A program made the position numbers and the translations under genes. A DNA stretch of 22,461 bases, taken from Pseudomonadota bacterium. GTDB lineage: Bacteria > Pseudomonadota > Alphaproteobacteria > Sphingomonadales > Sphingomonadaceae. This document shows, in pieces, positions 1 through 6,926 of the stretch (its first letter is position 1; each line of letters starts with the position of its first letter). The notes under the pieces are model-generated. The model had not been told where the DNA came from, made no database searches, and saw only the letters and a list, made by a program, of their open reading frames with translations. The DNA is taken from positions 1-22,461 of the forward strand of contig JAFAEZ010000063.1 in assembly GCA_023423775.1 (NCBI GenBank). The letters run 5' to 3'.

Positions 1-7
1 CACGGGG

Positions 8-22
8 CGGGGTCTCACCCCG
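8..22. other. short GC hairpin at left edge
   Basis: Perfect 5-bp inverted repeat (CGGGG, 5-nt loop, CCCCG) followed by a very G/C-rich run up to about position 50. No coding frame is convincing before the curlin gene. It may be the tail of a terminator for a gene outside the window or a structured leader. No T-tract is visible. Confidence 0.3.
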
Positions 23-84
23 GCGGGTGGGCGGGCCCCGGGGGGCGCGGGCCATTCTCCGCGCAATTCCCGGAGGTCAGGGAC

Positions 85-825
85 ATGAACAATCGCAGGA
101 TCTTATCTTCCGCTTTTGCGCTCGCCCTGGCGGCCCTCTCCTGTCCCGCTCTTGCCCAAAGCAACCGGACGCCCCCCGGAGATCCTTGCGGAATCGGCCC
201 CGGGGTCGGCAGAGGCAATCCCTGCAACGGCAACAACGGCAATCCCGGCGGCAACGGCAATAGCGGCGGTCACGGCGATGATCTCAACATCGTTATTCCG
301 GGTTTGCCTGGCCGCGGCGTGTTCGTGGCGCAGATCGGCGACGAAAACGAGGTTCGAGTAACGCAGGCGAACGACGACGCGCTCGCGATCGTGGTTCAGG
401 AAGGCGACCGCAACTTCGCTGGTCTGACGCAGCAGGGACAAAGCCGGGACTTCGCGAAGATCCTGCAGACTGGAGAGGGCAATATCGGGACGGTTGCCCA
501 ATCCGGCTTCGGTGAAAATGTTCTTTATCTGACCCAAGCCGGCGATCGGAACCAGGCGGCAGCCGCGCAGTCCTCCGCAGGTGTCGCCAACGGCGCCGTG
601 ATGGTCCAGCTCGGCGCGATGAACAGGATGGACCTCACCCAGAATGGCGAGGACAACCGGGCGATCATGTCGCAGTCAGGATATGGGAACGCGATGACCG
701 CGACGCAGAATAATGACGGCAATCGCCTCATCTGGACTCAGATTGGGAGCGGCCTTTCGCGCGTCGACGTGACCCAGCCCGGCGGCCAGGCGATGATGAT
801 TACGCAAGTGGGAACGGGTCGCTGA
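85..825 (+). CDS. curlin-repeat amyloid protein (CsgA/CsgB-like)
   Basis: Predicted secreted amyloid subunit of a curli-type fibre, 246 aa. Residues 1-25 are a Sec signal peptide ending ALAQ. Residues 26-70 are a Gly/Asn/Pro-rich linker with two Cys in similar DPCG and NPCN contexts. From about residue 80 to the end there are about 14 imperfect 10-13-residue units ending in Q, many of the form xGxxNxxxxTQ (for example AGDRNQAAAAQ, NGEDNRAIMSQ). This is the strand-turn pattern of curlin repeats that stack as a beta-solenoid. An RBS (GGAGG, 72-76) lies 8 nt before the ATG. It is followed by a secreted unknown and a CsgH-like chaperone, which supports a curli role. Whether it is the major subunit or the nucleator cannot be told. 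No CsgG pore gene is in the window; it may lie upstream. Confidence 0.85.
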   Translation: MNNRRILSSAFALALAALSCPALAQSNRTPPGDPCGIGPGVGRGNPCNGNNGNPGGNGNSGGHGDDLNIVIPGLPGRGVFVAQIGDENEVRVTQANDDALAIVVQEGDRNFAGLTQQGQSRDFAKILQTGEGNIGTVAQSGFGENVLYLTQAGDRNQAAAAQSSAGVANGAVMVQLGAMNRMDLTQNGEDNRAIMSQSGYGNAMTATQNNDGNRLIWTQIGSGLSRVDVTQPGGQAMMITQVGTGR

Positions 826-923
826 GTTCGGGTCGCATCGATATGTCGGGCGAGCGCCTTCGATCTGGGCTAAGGTGCTCCAGACCGGGGTCGCGCTCCG
901 GTCGGATCATCGGAAGGCCGCAG

Positions 924-1652
924 GTGAGATTTGTTAGGACGATCATAACCGCCACCGGCGGGTTGCTGCTGGCCACGGCCGCAAGGGCCCAGGATGATCG
1001 GATGGCCGCGCACCAGATCGAACGCGCGCCCTCTCCCCAAATCGTCGCGCCGATACAGCAGATCGTCTCTGATCCGCAAAATATCGCCGCCGCGCCGTCT
1101 GACACACAGCCGCCCGCGACCCCCGAGGTGTCGGGCGCCGAAGGTGGCAGAAATAGCGCCACCTCCCAGCTCACGACTGTCGAGCAAAGCCTGGGCCAGC
1201 CGGTCCAGGTCTATTCCGGCGGCAAGACGGCGCGCCCCGTCCCACCGCTCTCGCAGCCCTCGGACGGGCGGGTCCGTGTCGGCGGAGTCGACAGGCTGGC
1301 GGGTCCCGACCGCTGTGATGCCGCAGACGGAGAAGAACTGGCCGCGTGCCGGCGCGTGATCGAAAGCCGTTCGGAGGAATTCTCCCAGCCCGCCCCGCCG
1401 ATTACGTCGCCCGAACAACGATTGTTGCTGGATCAAGGCGCCGAACACCGGAGCGGAACCCGTTCGGCAGCCCGACGCCTCGCGGAGACTGGAAGCGACG
1501 CCGGTTCGGAGGAAGCGCAGGGGATTGCTTCTATGATCCTGCGGCCTCCCGGCCCGTCGGCCGACGAAAAGGCGGTTTCTCCGGGGACCTCCGCGACAGA
1601 AGCGGCCCTGGTCAACGCCATCATTAATGGCGGCGGCACCACCCCCAATTGA
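924..1652 (+). CDS. secreted hypothetical protein in curli cluster
   Basis: I do not recognise the family. The chosen GTG start has GGAAGG just upstream and gives a clean signal peptide (about residues 1-23, ending AARAQ). An ATG at 843 in the same frame would add 27 Arg/Ser-rich residues that do not look like a signal sequence. The mature protein is about 220 aa and largely low-complexity (Pro, Ala, Gln, Ser, Glu). A more ordered central segment around residues 125-170 holds two Cys (GPDRCDAADGEELAACRRVI), possibly a disulfide. The C-terminus has a helix-like stretch and ends GGGTTPN. The gene lies about 100 bp after the curlin gene and 15 bp before the CsgH-like gene, so it is probably part of fibre export, anchoring or chaperoning. 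That role is inferred only from position. Confidence 0.7.
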   Translation: MRFVRTIITATGGLLLATAARAQDDRMAAHQIERAPSPQIVAPIQQIVSDPQNIAAAPSDTQPPATPEVSGAEGGRNSATSQLTTVEQSLGQPVQVYSGGKTARPVPPLSQPSDGRVRVGGVDRLAGPDRCDAADGEELAACRRVIESRSEEFSQPAPPITSPEQRLLLDQGAEHRSGTRSAARRLAETGSDAGSEEAQGIASMILRPPGPSADEKAVSPGTSATEAALVNAIINGGGTTPN

Positions 1653-1667
1653 AAAGGGTACTGGTTA

Positions 1668-2030
1668 ATGGCGATACCGGGCGCCCTCCGCCTCGCAGCG
1701 GCCACCTTTGGAGCCTTAACGGCCGGAATGCATGCGCCCGTTCCCGAACGGCCCGTGACGCTTGTGACTTACAAGGCGGACGACAGCGTCGTGATCCGCC
1801 TCTTAGGGACGCCACACAATAAGGTCAGTGTCCGTTACCGATTGGAGATCACGGGGTCGGGCCCCGGCGGAAATCGGGTTGAACAAAGCGGGTTTGCCAC
1901 ATTGGCAGCGGGTGCCGAACCGCGGACCCTAGCGACGGTGCGCGTCACAGGAACCAGCGCGCGCGGTCGGCTGGTGGTGGAGATTGATGGCGGTGAAAAA
2001 TATGAAGAACCGATCGACACGTTGAAATAG
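1668..2030 (+). CDS. csgH: CsgH-like curli assembly chaperone
   Basis: 120 aa with an N-terminal hydrophobic export signal (about residues 1-24). The mature part is a short all-beta domain whose motifs fit the alphaproteobacterial CsgH family: VSVRYRLEITGSGPGGN, then a Gln/Gly-rich strand, then LAAGAEPRTLATVRV, and a final strand LVVEIDGGEKYEE. CsgH proteins are periplasmic beta-sandwich chaperones that delay curlin aggregation, filling the role of CsgC in enterobacteria. The gene starts 15 bp after the preceding secreted protein, with AAGGG upstream of the ATG, and shares its strand with the curlin gene, so the three probably form one operon. Family assignment is from memory of the motif pattern. 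No CsgC-type CXC motif is present. Confidence 0.72.
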   Translation: MAIPGALRLAAATFGALTAGMHAPVPERPVTLVTYKADDSVVIRLLGTPHNKVSVRYRLEITGSGPGGNRVEQSGFATLAAGAEPRTLATVRVTGTSARGRLVVEIDGGEKYEEPIDTLK

Positions 2031-2079
2031 GATCGCGAGCGTGTCTCGCTGGGCCAGCTCGGAGCTTAGCCGCAGTTGG

Positions 2080-2113
2080 GTCGGGTCGCCGAGAATTTAG
2101 GACCAGACCCGAC
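2080..2113 (+). terminator. hairpin downstream of csgH
   Basis: Perfect 8-bp inverted repeat GTCGGGTC / GACCCGAC separated by 18 nt, about 50 bp after the CsgH-like stop codon and followed by a short ATTTTC. The long loop and weak T-tract make it only a candidate terminator for the curli operon. Confidence 0.35.
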
Positions 2114-2294
2114 GACCCGCCGATTTTCTGGTCGTTCAACCAGCACGCCAATATCCACCCTATCTGCGCTGAATGTCCAACGCGTTCTGCCATAATTTTA
2201 TTCGAACAGCCGATCATCGCGGGCCCAAGCGCGTGGCTCCGGATCGCACGAGGAAGAGGCGAGCCTGGCGGCACCATCACCATCTAAACATCAA

Positions 2295-2322
2295 CCCCCG
2301 TCGCCCAGCGAGGCGGCGGGGG
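2295..2322. terminator. strong GC hairpin in gap
   Basis: 11-bp inverted repeat with a single mismatch (CCCCCGTCGCC / GGCGGCGGGGG) around a 6-nt loop. It could stop transcription from either side: curli operon readthrough on +, VanZ-like transcript on -. No T-tract follows on the + strand. On the - strand the next bases are only TTGATGTTT. Confidence 0.4.
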
Positions 2323-2458
2323 CCGGTCGCAACGACATTATGTCGCAGCAGCTTCGCGCTGAAAGGGCAACGCGCGATGTCCCATGATCGCGCGAGAAAG
2401 GAGTCGCACAAGACGGGACTTCCCGCTGTCCTGCGATGGAACGCTTTTTTTCAACGCA

Positions 2459-2752
2459 TCACCCAGAGCGCCCTGTTAAACGCATGCGGATCATCTCCGT
2501 CAGGACAAGCATTGTTGCAACCGTCGCGGCGTCTGCGATCCAATCGCAGATATCACGGTCGCGATTGAGCGCAGGCACGGTCTGAGCGAGTTCGCCTCCA
2601 AACGCGCAAAGCCAGAGGCCGATGCGCAACGGCGGAGCCTGCAGAAAGGCAATGCGTCCCGAGGCCCGCCAATCTAAGAACGCGACGACGTGCTGCAGCT
2701 TGTCCGAGGGCCTGCCAGGAACGAGCTGCGGATGCCGAACGAGGGCCATCAC
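2459..2752 (-). CDS. VanZ-like membrane protein, probably 5'-damaged
   Basis: The 97-aa frame has a VanZ-family pattern as remembered from sphingomonads: DKLQHVVAF near residue 20, then a hydrophobic segment with AFGGELAQTVPALNRDRD, then the DWIADAATVATMLVL helix. VanZ-family proteins are small multi-pass membrane proteins; outside glycopeptide-resistance clusters their role is mostly unknown. The frame continues 19 codons upstream of the GTG as a good transmembrane helix (AFVFAFWIALGIAA) before a TGA at 2810-2812. None of those codons is ATG, GTG or TTG. The real start is therefore lost to a mutation or frameshift, uses a rare ATT or CTG codon, or the protein is genuinely short. A GGGG 8 nt before the GTG is a weak RBS. 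Confidence 0.5.
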   Translation of the reverse strand: MMALVRHPQLVPGRPSDKLQHVVAFLDWRASGRIAFLQAPPLRIGLWLCAFGGELAQTVPALNRDRDICDWIADAATVATMLVLTEMIRMRLTGRSG

Positions 2753-2947
2753 TGCGGCGATCCCCAGCGCAATCCAGAAAGCAAAGACGAAGGCCCTCCC
2801 GTCCGAAGCTCATCCCCGGCCAGTGACGGGACCAAAGATCCAGCCATGACAGATGACCTTCTGCAAACCCTGCGCCAGAAGGAATTTTCGTGTTCCTGCA
2901 TCGCGATTTGTTCCCCTCGATCCCAGTAATGCCCGCCTCTCCTCTTA

Positions 2948-2965
2948 TGTCCTGACGACAGGACA
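2948..2965 (-). terminator. terminator-like hairpin after Crp/Fnr gene
   Basis: Perfect 7-bp stem TGTCCTG / CAGGACA with a 4-nt loop, 26 nt downstream of the regulator's stop codon on the - strand. It lacks a U-tract, so it is a candidate rather than a canonical intrinsic terminator. Confidence 0.45.
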
Positions 2966-2991
2966 CCCGATCGGCCGTCGCCAGCAGATCG

Positions 2992-3771
2992 TCAGACGCC
3001 CGCCTGCACCTCGTCGGTTTGGATAGCCACGTCCGGCCCGACATAAGCCTGCTCATCGGCACCGAGCCCACTCAGCTCACCTACGAACGCGAGACCCTGC
3101 CAGTCGAGAATCTCGATATGGTGGCCGCGCCGCCGGACAAGCTCCGACGCTTCCAAGCCGTGGAAAAGCCTGCTGACATGCGGGGAGCATAGCCCGATAG
3201 CTTCCGCAACTTCATCGAGAGTCATCGGCAGATCGAATTGCTCTCTGCTGGCGTTGCCGGCCGCTTCGATCGCCAATGCCAGCTCGAGAAGAAGGCGGGC
3301 CAGCCGCGCGCGCCCGTCTCGGCCTATATTGGCTGCCCATGCGGAGGCGCTGGCCTCTCGAGCGGCTGCCGCTCGCCAGAACGCGAGACCCAGTCGAGGC
3401 ATTTCGAGCGCGAGGGCGACAAAGATCCTGCTCGGAACGCTGGCGGCGCTTCCGCCAGTCAGCAGCCGTGCACCGCCGCTCGCCCTCGTGGTGAATGCGG
3501 CCTCAACGTTTAGGATGTCGCCGTCAGCATGCACGGCAGTGACGATCCGCTTCCCATGGGAACTCGACCTATAGGAGCAGGCGACCCCGGAAAGGAGCAC
3601 GCGAACATCCGGGCTGAACGCGCCTTCGGCAAGTAGAATTTGCCCTCGCGGCAGCGTCTGTACAGAGCATGGCATGTCCAGGAGAGCCCGCTGTTCTGGC
3701 TCGCGCAGCGGGAAGGAAGCGGCAATCCTGTCCACCATCGGCCCAAGTGGCGAATCAGTGCGTGGATGCAT
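2992..3771 (-). CDS. Crp/Fnr-family transcriptional regulator
   Basis: 259 aa, the usual size for a Crp/Fnr regulator. An N-terminal cyclic-nucleotide-binding-like beta-roll covers about residues 15-125 (LPRGQILLAEGAFSPDVRVLLSGV is the typical entry). A long helix around 150-170 (ARLARLLLELALAIEA) matches the dimerisation helix. A C-terminal winged HTH has TLDEVAEAIGLCSPHVSRLF as the helix-turn-helix. There is no N-terminal Cys cluster for an Fe-S centre and no clear cAMP phosphate-cassette motif, so the signal is unknown. The start at MHPRTD has GGTGG upstream; an in-frame ATG at 3828 would add 19 residues. It sits alone, facing away from the bactofilin operon's end, and its targets are not shown by the sequence. 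Confidence 0.85.
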   Translation of the reverse strand: MHPRTDSPLGPMVDRIAASFPLREPEQRALLDMPCSVQTLPRGQILLAEGAFSPDVRVLLSGVACSYRSSSHGKRIVTAVHADGDILNVEAAFTTRASGGARLLTGGSAASVPSRIFVALALEMPRLGLAFWRAAAAREASASAWAANIGRDGRARLARLLLELALAIEAAGNASREQFDLPMTLDEVAEAIGLCSPHVSRLFHGLEASELVRRRGHHIEILDWQGLAFVGELSGLGADEQAYVGPDVAIQTDEVQAGV

Positions 3772-3947
3772 ATGACAGTCCACCAAAACCGACGCGCCCG
3801 CCGCACGGGCCGCATCACATTGGCGCAACTATAGACCATATAGGATTATCGCTCATCATCTTTGATTGGCCAGGAGTCCATTTGATGTCTTTCGCCCTAT
3901 ATTCAAACATGCTAAGTAAAGCGGCAACGGCCGACCCGCCGTGGGCA

Positions 3948-3982
3948 GGGCCGGAGGCACTGATCCCCCCCGCCTCCGGCCC
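3948..3982. terminator. perfect 11-bp inverted repeat
   Basis: GGGCCGGAGGC / GCCTCCGGCCC, no mismatch, 13-nt loop containing seven consecutive C. It lies between two - strand transcription units and could insulate the bactofilin operon from the regulator gene. No T-tract is present on either side. Confidence 0.45.
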
Positions 3983-4074
3983 GTTGCTTCTAAACACTAG
4001 GCACGCTCGTATATTCAGCCTCGCGCAGTCGCCATTCCGGTGGTTTGGCAACGTCGCCACTCGATCAACGTCGC

Positions 4075-4113
4075 GACTGCGTCCAGTCCGGCCGGGCACA
4101 GGCCGGCGCAGTC
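4075..4113 (-). terminator. two-part hairpin right after zinc-ribbon gene
   Basis: Outer arms GACTGCG / CGCAGTC and inner arms CCGGCC / GGCCGG form a 13-bp stem with a 6-nt bulge on one side. It starts 6 nt after the stop codon of the - strand zinc-ribbon gene. The position fits the terminator of the bactofilin operon, though without a U-run. Confidence 0.45.
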
Positions 4114-4119
4114 GGGTCA

Positions 4120-4830
4120 TCACTCAGGGCGTCCCGCTCGCGCCACATCTTTTGCGGTGGCGCCGGCACGTTGCCGCGCAAGACCGCCATTCGCTATTTG
4201 CCCCGGATCGACGTCCAGACGCTCGTCGCGCTTGCGTGCGGGACCGTTCACCAAGGAGTCCCATGCACTCGCATCCTCTTCCTCCATGAAATCTACAGCA
4301 GGCCGCGACGAGGCAGTGATGCCCGACGGGCCAGCGGAGAGGATAGCGGGCCGCTCGATTTGGGATATCGCATTGTTTCCCGGCACCTCGTCCGGATCGG
4401 TCTTCGGCTTTGTCGCCTGGTCAGCCAGGGCGGGCTGGGCCAAGGCTGCTGCCGGCGAAGCGTTACGATCTGGCCCCGCGCTCTTAGCGGGGGCGCTGGC
4501 GACCGCGAGGATGCCCGGATCTGGCGCCTTATGGCCCTCGTGCCGGCGAGACCAAGACTGTTCGGCATCCTTCGGGCCGATGCCCTCCGGCTCGGCAACC
4601 GCCCGCATCTCTCGGGGCCGAGGAAAGTAGTCCATGACCTGCGACTTTGCAGGATCCATCTCCCTTCCCGGGCTCCACACGACGCGAAAGCCCCGCGCCT
4701 CCTCCCATCTCCCGAACGCAGTGCGAATGAGGTCCGCTCCACATCGCCTGCACCGGGAAAAATAATAGCCGCGATTCCATGTCGGCATTGGCCTCGCGCG
4801 ATGCCCCGTCAGTTGGCAGAAAAGGCCCAT
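4120..4830 (-). CDS. zinc-ribbon protein with long acidic/Pro-Ala tail
   Basis: 236 aa. The N-terminus (residues 1-45) is a small metal-binding module with C5-x4-H10 and C27-x2-C30 (FCQLTGH and FSRCRRCG), reminiscent of DUF1660-type phage/bacterial zinc ribbons. The middle is Ala/Pro-rich and looks disordered. Near residues 186-196 is an acidic motif EEEDASAWDSLVNG, also found in the neighbouring broken paralogue as DDGDDRSAWESLL. A strong AAGGAGG lies 6 nt before this ATG, so I prefer it to an ATG 18 codons upstream. It is the last gene of the bactofilin A unit, 60 bp after the 125-aa hypothetical protein. Unlike its paralogue it has no membrane helix or SH3 domain, so it is probably a cytoplasmic adaptor. 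Function unknown. Confidence 0.72.
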   Translation of the reverse strand: MGLFCQLTGHRARPMPTWNRGYYFSRCRRCGADLIRTAFGRWEEARGFRVVWSPGREMDPAKSQVMDYFPRPREMRAVAEPEGIGPKDAEQSWSRRHEGHKAPDPGILAVASAPAKSAGPDRNASPAAALAQPALADQATKPKTDPDEVPGNNAISQIERPAILSAGPSGITASSRPAVDFMEEEDASAWDSLVNGPARKRDERLDVDPGQIANGGLARQRAGATAKDVARAGRPE

Positions 4831-4890
4831 GGTCCGCCTCCTTCGACGCGCGGCGCGCCGCACACCAATTAGACTGGTGCACATGAGTCC

Positions 4891-5268
4891 CTAGAAATCG
4901 CGATCACTGAAAACGTCATGTTTCTTCTGGACCTCGAGCGCATCCGTGCAACCTGCGAATGCCGCGTCGATAAACGCGATCCGGGTTTTGGGCCTGGGGT
5001 CGAGCAGGCTGATGAAATCCTGAAACTTGTCGAGCGAGACGCATTGGACGAGAAAGCCGGGTACTGAAGAGCGAAGATCACTCTCGATCAAGGTGCTCCT
5101 GCACCGCGTGTAGCGCACGGCGGACATGCGACGGGCCGCCTGATCGCCTGCGGTGAGACACATGATCTCCTTCATTTCGGCCAGCGCTTCTCTCGCGGTC
5201 AATCCCGGCTCTATCGCGGCTGGACGTCCGGTCTCGCCTCCTGAGCGCGACCAATGACCTAGGGACAT
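4891..5268 (-). CDS. hypothetical protein overlapping bactofilin A
   Basis: 125 aa, family not recognised. It has no signal peptide or membrane helix. The first 35 residues are variable-looking; residues 55-125 look like a compact alpha/beta fold (SSVPGFLVQCVSLDKFQDF, then PRPKTRIAFIDAAFAGC). Its ATG has GGGAGGA 4 nt upstream, and its first codons overlap the last 10 bp of the bactofilin gene, indicating translational coupling and probably related function. The 60-bp gap to the zinc-ribbon gene downstream suggests one transcript. I infer a bactofilin-associated role only from this context. Confidence 0.7.
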   Translation of the reverse strand: MSLGHWSRSGGETGRPAAIEPGLTAREALAEMKEIMCLTAGDQAARRMSAVRYTRCRSTLIESDLRSSVPGFLVQCVSLDKFQDFISLLDPRPKTRIAFIDAAFAGCTDALEVQKKHDVFSDRDF

Positions 5269-5699
5269 AAGTCCTCCCTCAAGCCAAGTCGCGAAGGACC
5301 GGGCGCATTGACCGGCCCATTATGTATCAAGCGCAAATTCGGCTCCGCCCGACCATGTCGGGGCCGCCTCGCAATTTCGCCTTCAAGGCAGCCCCCTCTC
5401 ACCTGCAGCCGCCAATAGGTCACGTCGGCAATGACCCGTGCCGTAGACTCGATTGCAAGGTCGTTCGCCTGGATCGCTCCTTCGACCCGGCCTCTCACCT
5501 GAACCCGTTCGGCGTCGATCCGGCCGGCAAAGGAGCCGTTTTCGCCGATGATCAGGGAAGCACAGGTCGCGTCCCCGACGACACGGCCTTCCACCCTGAT
5601 TTCCGCATCGGTCTCAAGCGTGCCGGTCACGACGACCCCCGGCCCGATCGTCGAGATGGAAATGGCGGCCCCGTGGCCTGTTCCTGCAGCTTGTTCCAT
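5259..5699 (-). CDS. bactofilin A (polymer-forming cytoskeletal protein)
   Basis: 146 aa, the normal bactofilin length. The domain spans about residues 12-115 and shows the right-handed beta-helix repeat pattern of hydrophobic and Gly residues: ISTIGPGVVVTGTLETDAEI, RVEGRVVGDATCASLIIGEN, IDAERVQVRGRVEGAIQAND, IESTARVIADVTYWRLQV. Bactofilins self-assemble without nucleotide into filaments at the inner face of the membrane and position cell-wall enzymes or envelope structures. Short flexible ends flank the core. The start chosen has AAGGCGGAGG upstream; the frame is open for another 118 codons, but that region crosses a promoter. Paralogue of bactofilin B (6927-7355). It has its own promoter-like element at 5833-5861. 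Confidence 0.9.
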   Translation of the reverse strand: MEQAAGTGHGAAISISTIGPGVVVTGTLETDAEIRVEGRVVGDATCASLIIGENGSFAGRIDAERVQVRGRVEGAIQANDLAIESTARVIADVTYWRLQVRGGCLEGEIARRPRHGRAEPNLRLIHNGPVNAPGPSRLGLREDLCP

Positions 5700-5832
5700 C
5701 CAGCCTCCGCCTTCTCTTTGAGAAGTTGATGAGAACGCACCCTGGGGCGGGATCCGTCGCCCGCGAGACAGGCTGTCACGGACCTCTGGCGATGCCGGAC
5801 CGCCCCACAAAGCAATCCGGCCAGGCTGAAAT

Positions 5833-5861
5833 ACTTTACTGCAGCAAGCCACGTCCCTCAA
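5833..5861 (-). promoter_or_regulatory. promoter-like element before bactofilin A
   Basis: On the - strand: TTGAGG, 17-bp spacer, TAAAGT, with an A-rich stretch (AAAAAGAAATGTT) directly upstream that could act as an UP element. The same arrangement, including flanking bases, precedes bactofilin B at 7460-7488. Prediction from sequence only. The leader to the bactofilin ATG would be about 125 nt. Confidence 0.5.
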
Positions 5862-5977
5862 AACATTTCTTTTTCTCACTATCCGCTGCCTCTGGATGGG
5901 ACGAGCCCGAAAGCCTGTCCTTGCGGATGCACGCGGCGGCTGCGGGGCCCGGTAGTGGTGCACAATGGTCATGAGAC

Positions 5978-6741
5978 CTATAAAAGCCTGGTCGAAGAAA
6001 CATATGGAGCCAGCTCCCGACACTGTCTCCCACCGACGCCGATGCTCGCCCACGAACCGTCCTCGGCAAAGACATAGATCTCGTCTCCGCGACCAAGCCC
6101 GCGTACCACCCGGGCCTCTCGAGCCGGGGGAGTCCGGCCATTAAGTAAGCTGGCCGTGACAAATCCTCTCGTCCCCGGAACCTGCCCCCGGCCTCGATGG
6201 GCACAGCGCGCCGCTGTCCCTCCCGACTTTCCGAAAGCAGAGCGACGATAGCGATGGCGTCCGCAAGGATGGACACCGCTGCACCTCCGGCAAGGCCGGC
6301 GGAGCGTCGCAGTCGCGGGCCGAACATCGATATTGCCAAGGCCGCCGCGAAACAAAGGACCGACCCCGTCCCAGCCCCCCTCGCGGCGGTTGCTACCGAT
6401 CGGGCCGAGTCCTCGAACATAGGCTTGAGCTTCGGAGTCCTGCCCCGCACCGTCCCGCCCGGGTCCAAGACAGGCAACGGCGAGCTTCTCAAGAGCGACT
6501 CCCAAGCGCTCCGGTCGTCGCCGTCATCCGGAAAATCCCGCTCGACCGGCGCGGACGTCGTGGGTTGGGGCTCCGGCCTCGACTCCACGGCCGGCAAGGG
6601 CCCGGATTGCAGCTTGCCAGCGACCATAGATCGTACGAATGAAATCGCGCCCGCACCGCTCGCAACGTGAGAAATGATAACCGCTATTCCAGCGGACGAT
6701 GGGGCTGATCCTGTACAGCCCATATTGCACAGTGGGCTCAT
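5978..6741 (-). pseudogene. broken zinc-ribbon / membrane / SH3 protein
   Basis: Paralogue of the 4120-4830 gene, recognisable only by joining two reading frames. A strong RBS (GGAGGG) precedes ATG at 6741, frame 1: MSPLC. Continuing after a one-base shift (as if TGCCAA had become TGCAA), frame 2 gives a zinc ribbon that aligns gap-free with the intact copy, keeping C5, C27 and C30 (SGYHFSRCERCG, IRTIYGRW) but with Tyr for H10. Back in frame 1 come the shared acidic motif DDGDDRSAWESLL and two hydrophobic segments (about 6300-6400 and 6230-6300). In frame 2 again, up to a TAG at 5978, is a bacterial SH3-like domain (VTASLLNGRTPP, ARVVRGLGRGDEIYVF, EDGSWASIGV). Three frame changes suggest decay or assembly errors. 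Frame 1 alone stays open to 5836, but its tail runs through a promoter and is probably meaningless. Confidence 0.65.
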
Positions 6742-6926
6742 TGAACCCTCCTGCAGTTTTCCATTGTCATCGCCTCGCGCGGTCGCCGCTCACTTGCCGT
6801 CGCGCCGTGCGTCGGACTTGGCTTTCGTCAGGTGATCCGCCAGAATCTGGCCCAGACGGGGTCCCACAGACCAGCTAGGAGAGCCAGGATGAAGCGGGAC
6901 GGACACCGCCAGGCCCCGGCGCGCGG

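Larger units (their letters stand above)
2031..2458. other. non-coding gap with several inverted repeats
   Basis: 428 bp between the CsgH-like gene and the end of the VanZ-like ORF. Frames crossing it are rich in Arg and His with no recognisable domain and look like shadows. It contains two hairpins listed separately (2080-2113 and 2295-2322), a short CGGGA/TCCCG hairpin near 2415-2426 and a run of seven T ending near 2451. Beyond transcription-stop-like structures no function is visible. Confidence 0.5.
3772..4119. other. gap holding regulator promoter and two hairpins
   Basis: 348 bp between the Crp/Fnr start and the stop of the zinc-ribbon gene, both on the - strand. The part next to the regulator (3830-3925) is AT-rich and should contain its promoter, but no clear boxes were found. 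A direct repeat of TTTGAT occurs near 3863 and 3880. The distal part has two hairpins listed separately. No gene is visible. Confidence 0.5.

Noticed and set aside
2295..2322. Possible attachment site or mobile-element end
   Set aside because: It is an isolated inverted repeat with no second copy, direct repeat, tRNA or recombinase gene nearby.
2173..2568. 131-aa + strand ORF
   Set aside because: Arg/His/Ser-rich composition, no RBS, and its 3' half is antisense to the VanZ-like frame.
5700..6053. N-terminal extension of bactofilin A to 264 aa
   Set aside because: The added 118 residues have no bactofilin features, cross a promoter-like element and overlap the SH3 part of the upstream gene. 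The internal ATG has a proper RBS and gives normal length.
5836..6741. A continuous 301-aa protein on the - strand
   Set aside because: Its first quarter does not match the intact paralogue while an adjacent frame does, and its last about 50 residues run past an SH3-like domain stop and through a promoter-like element. It is better read as a frameshifted gene.
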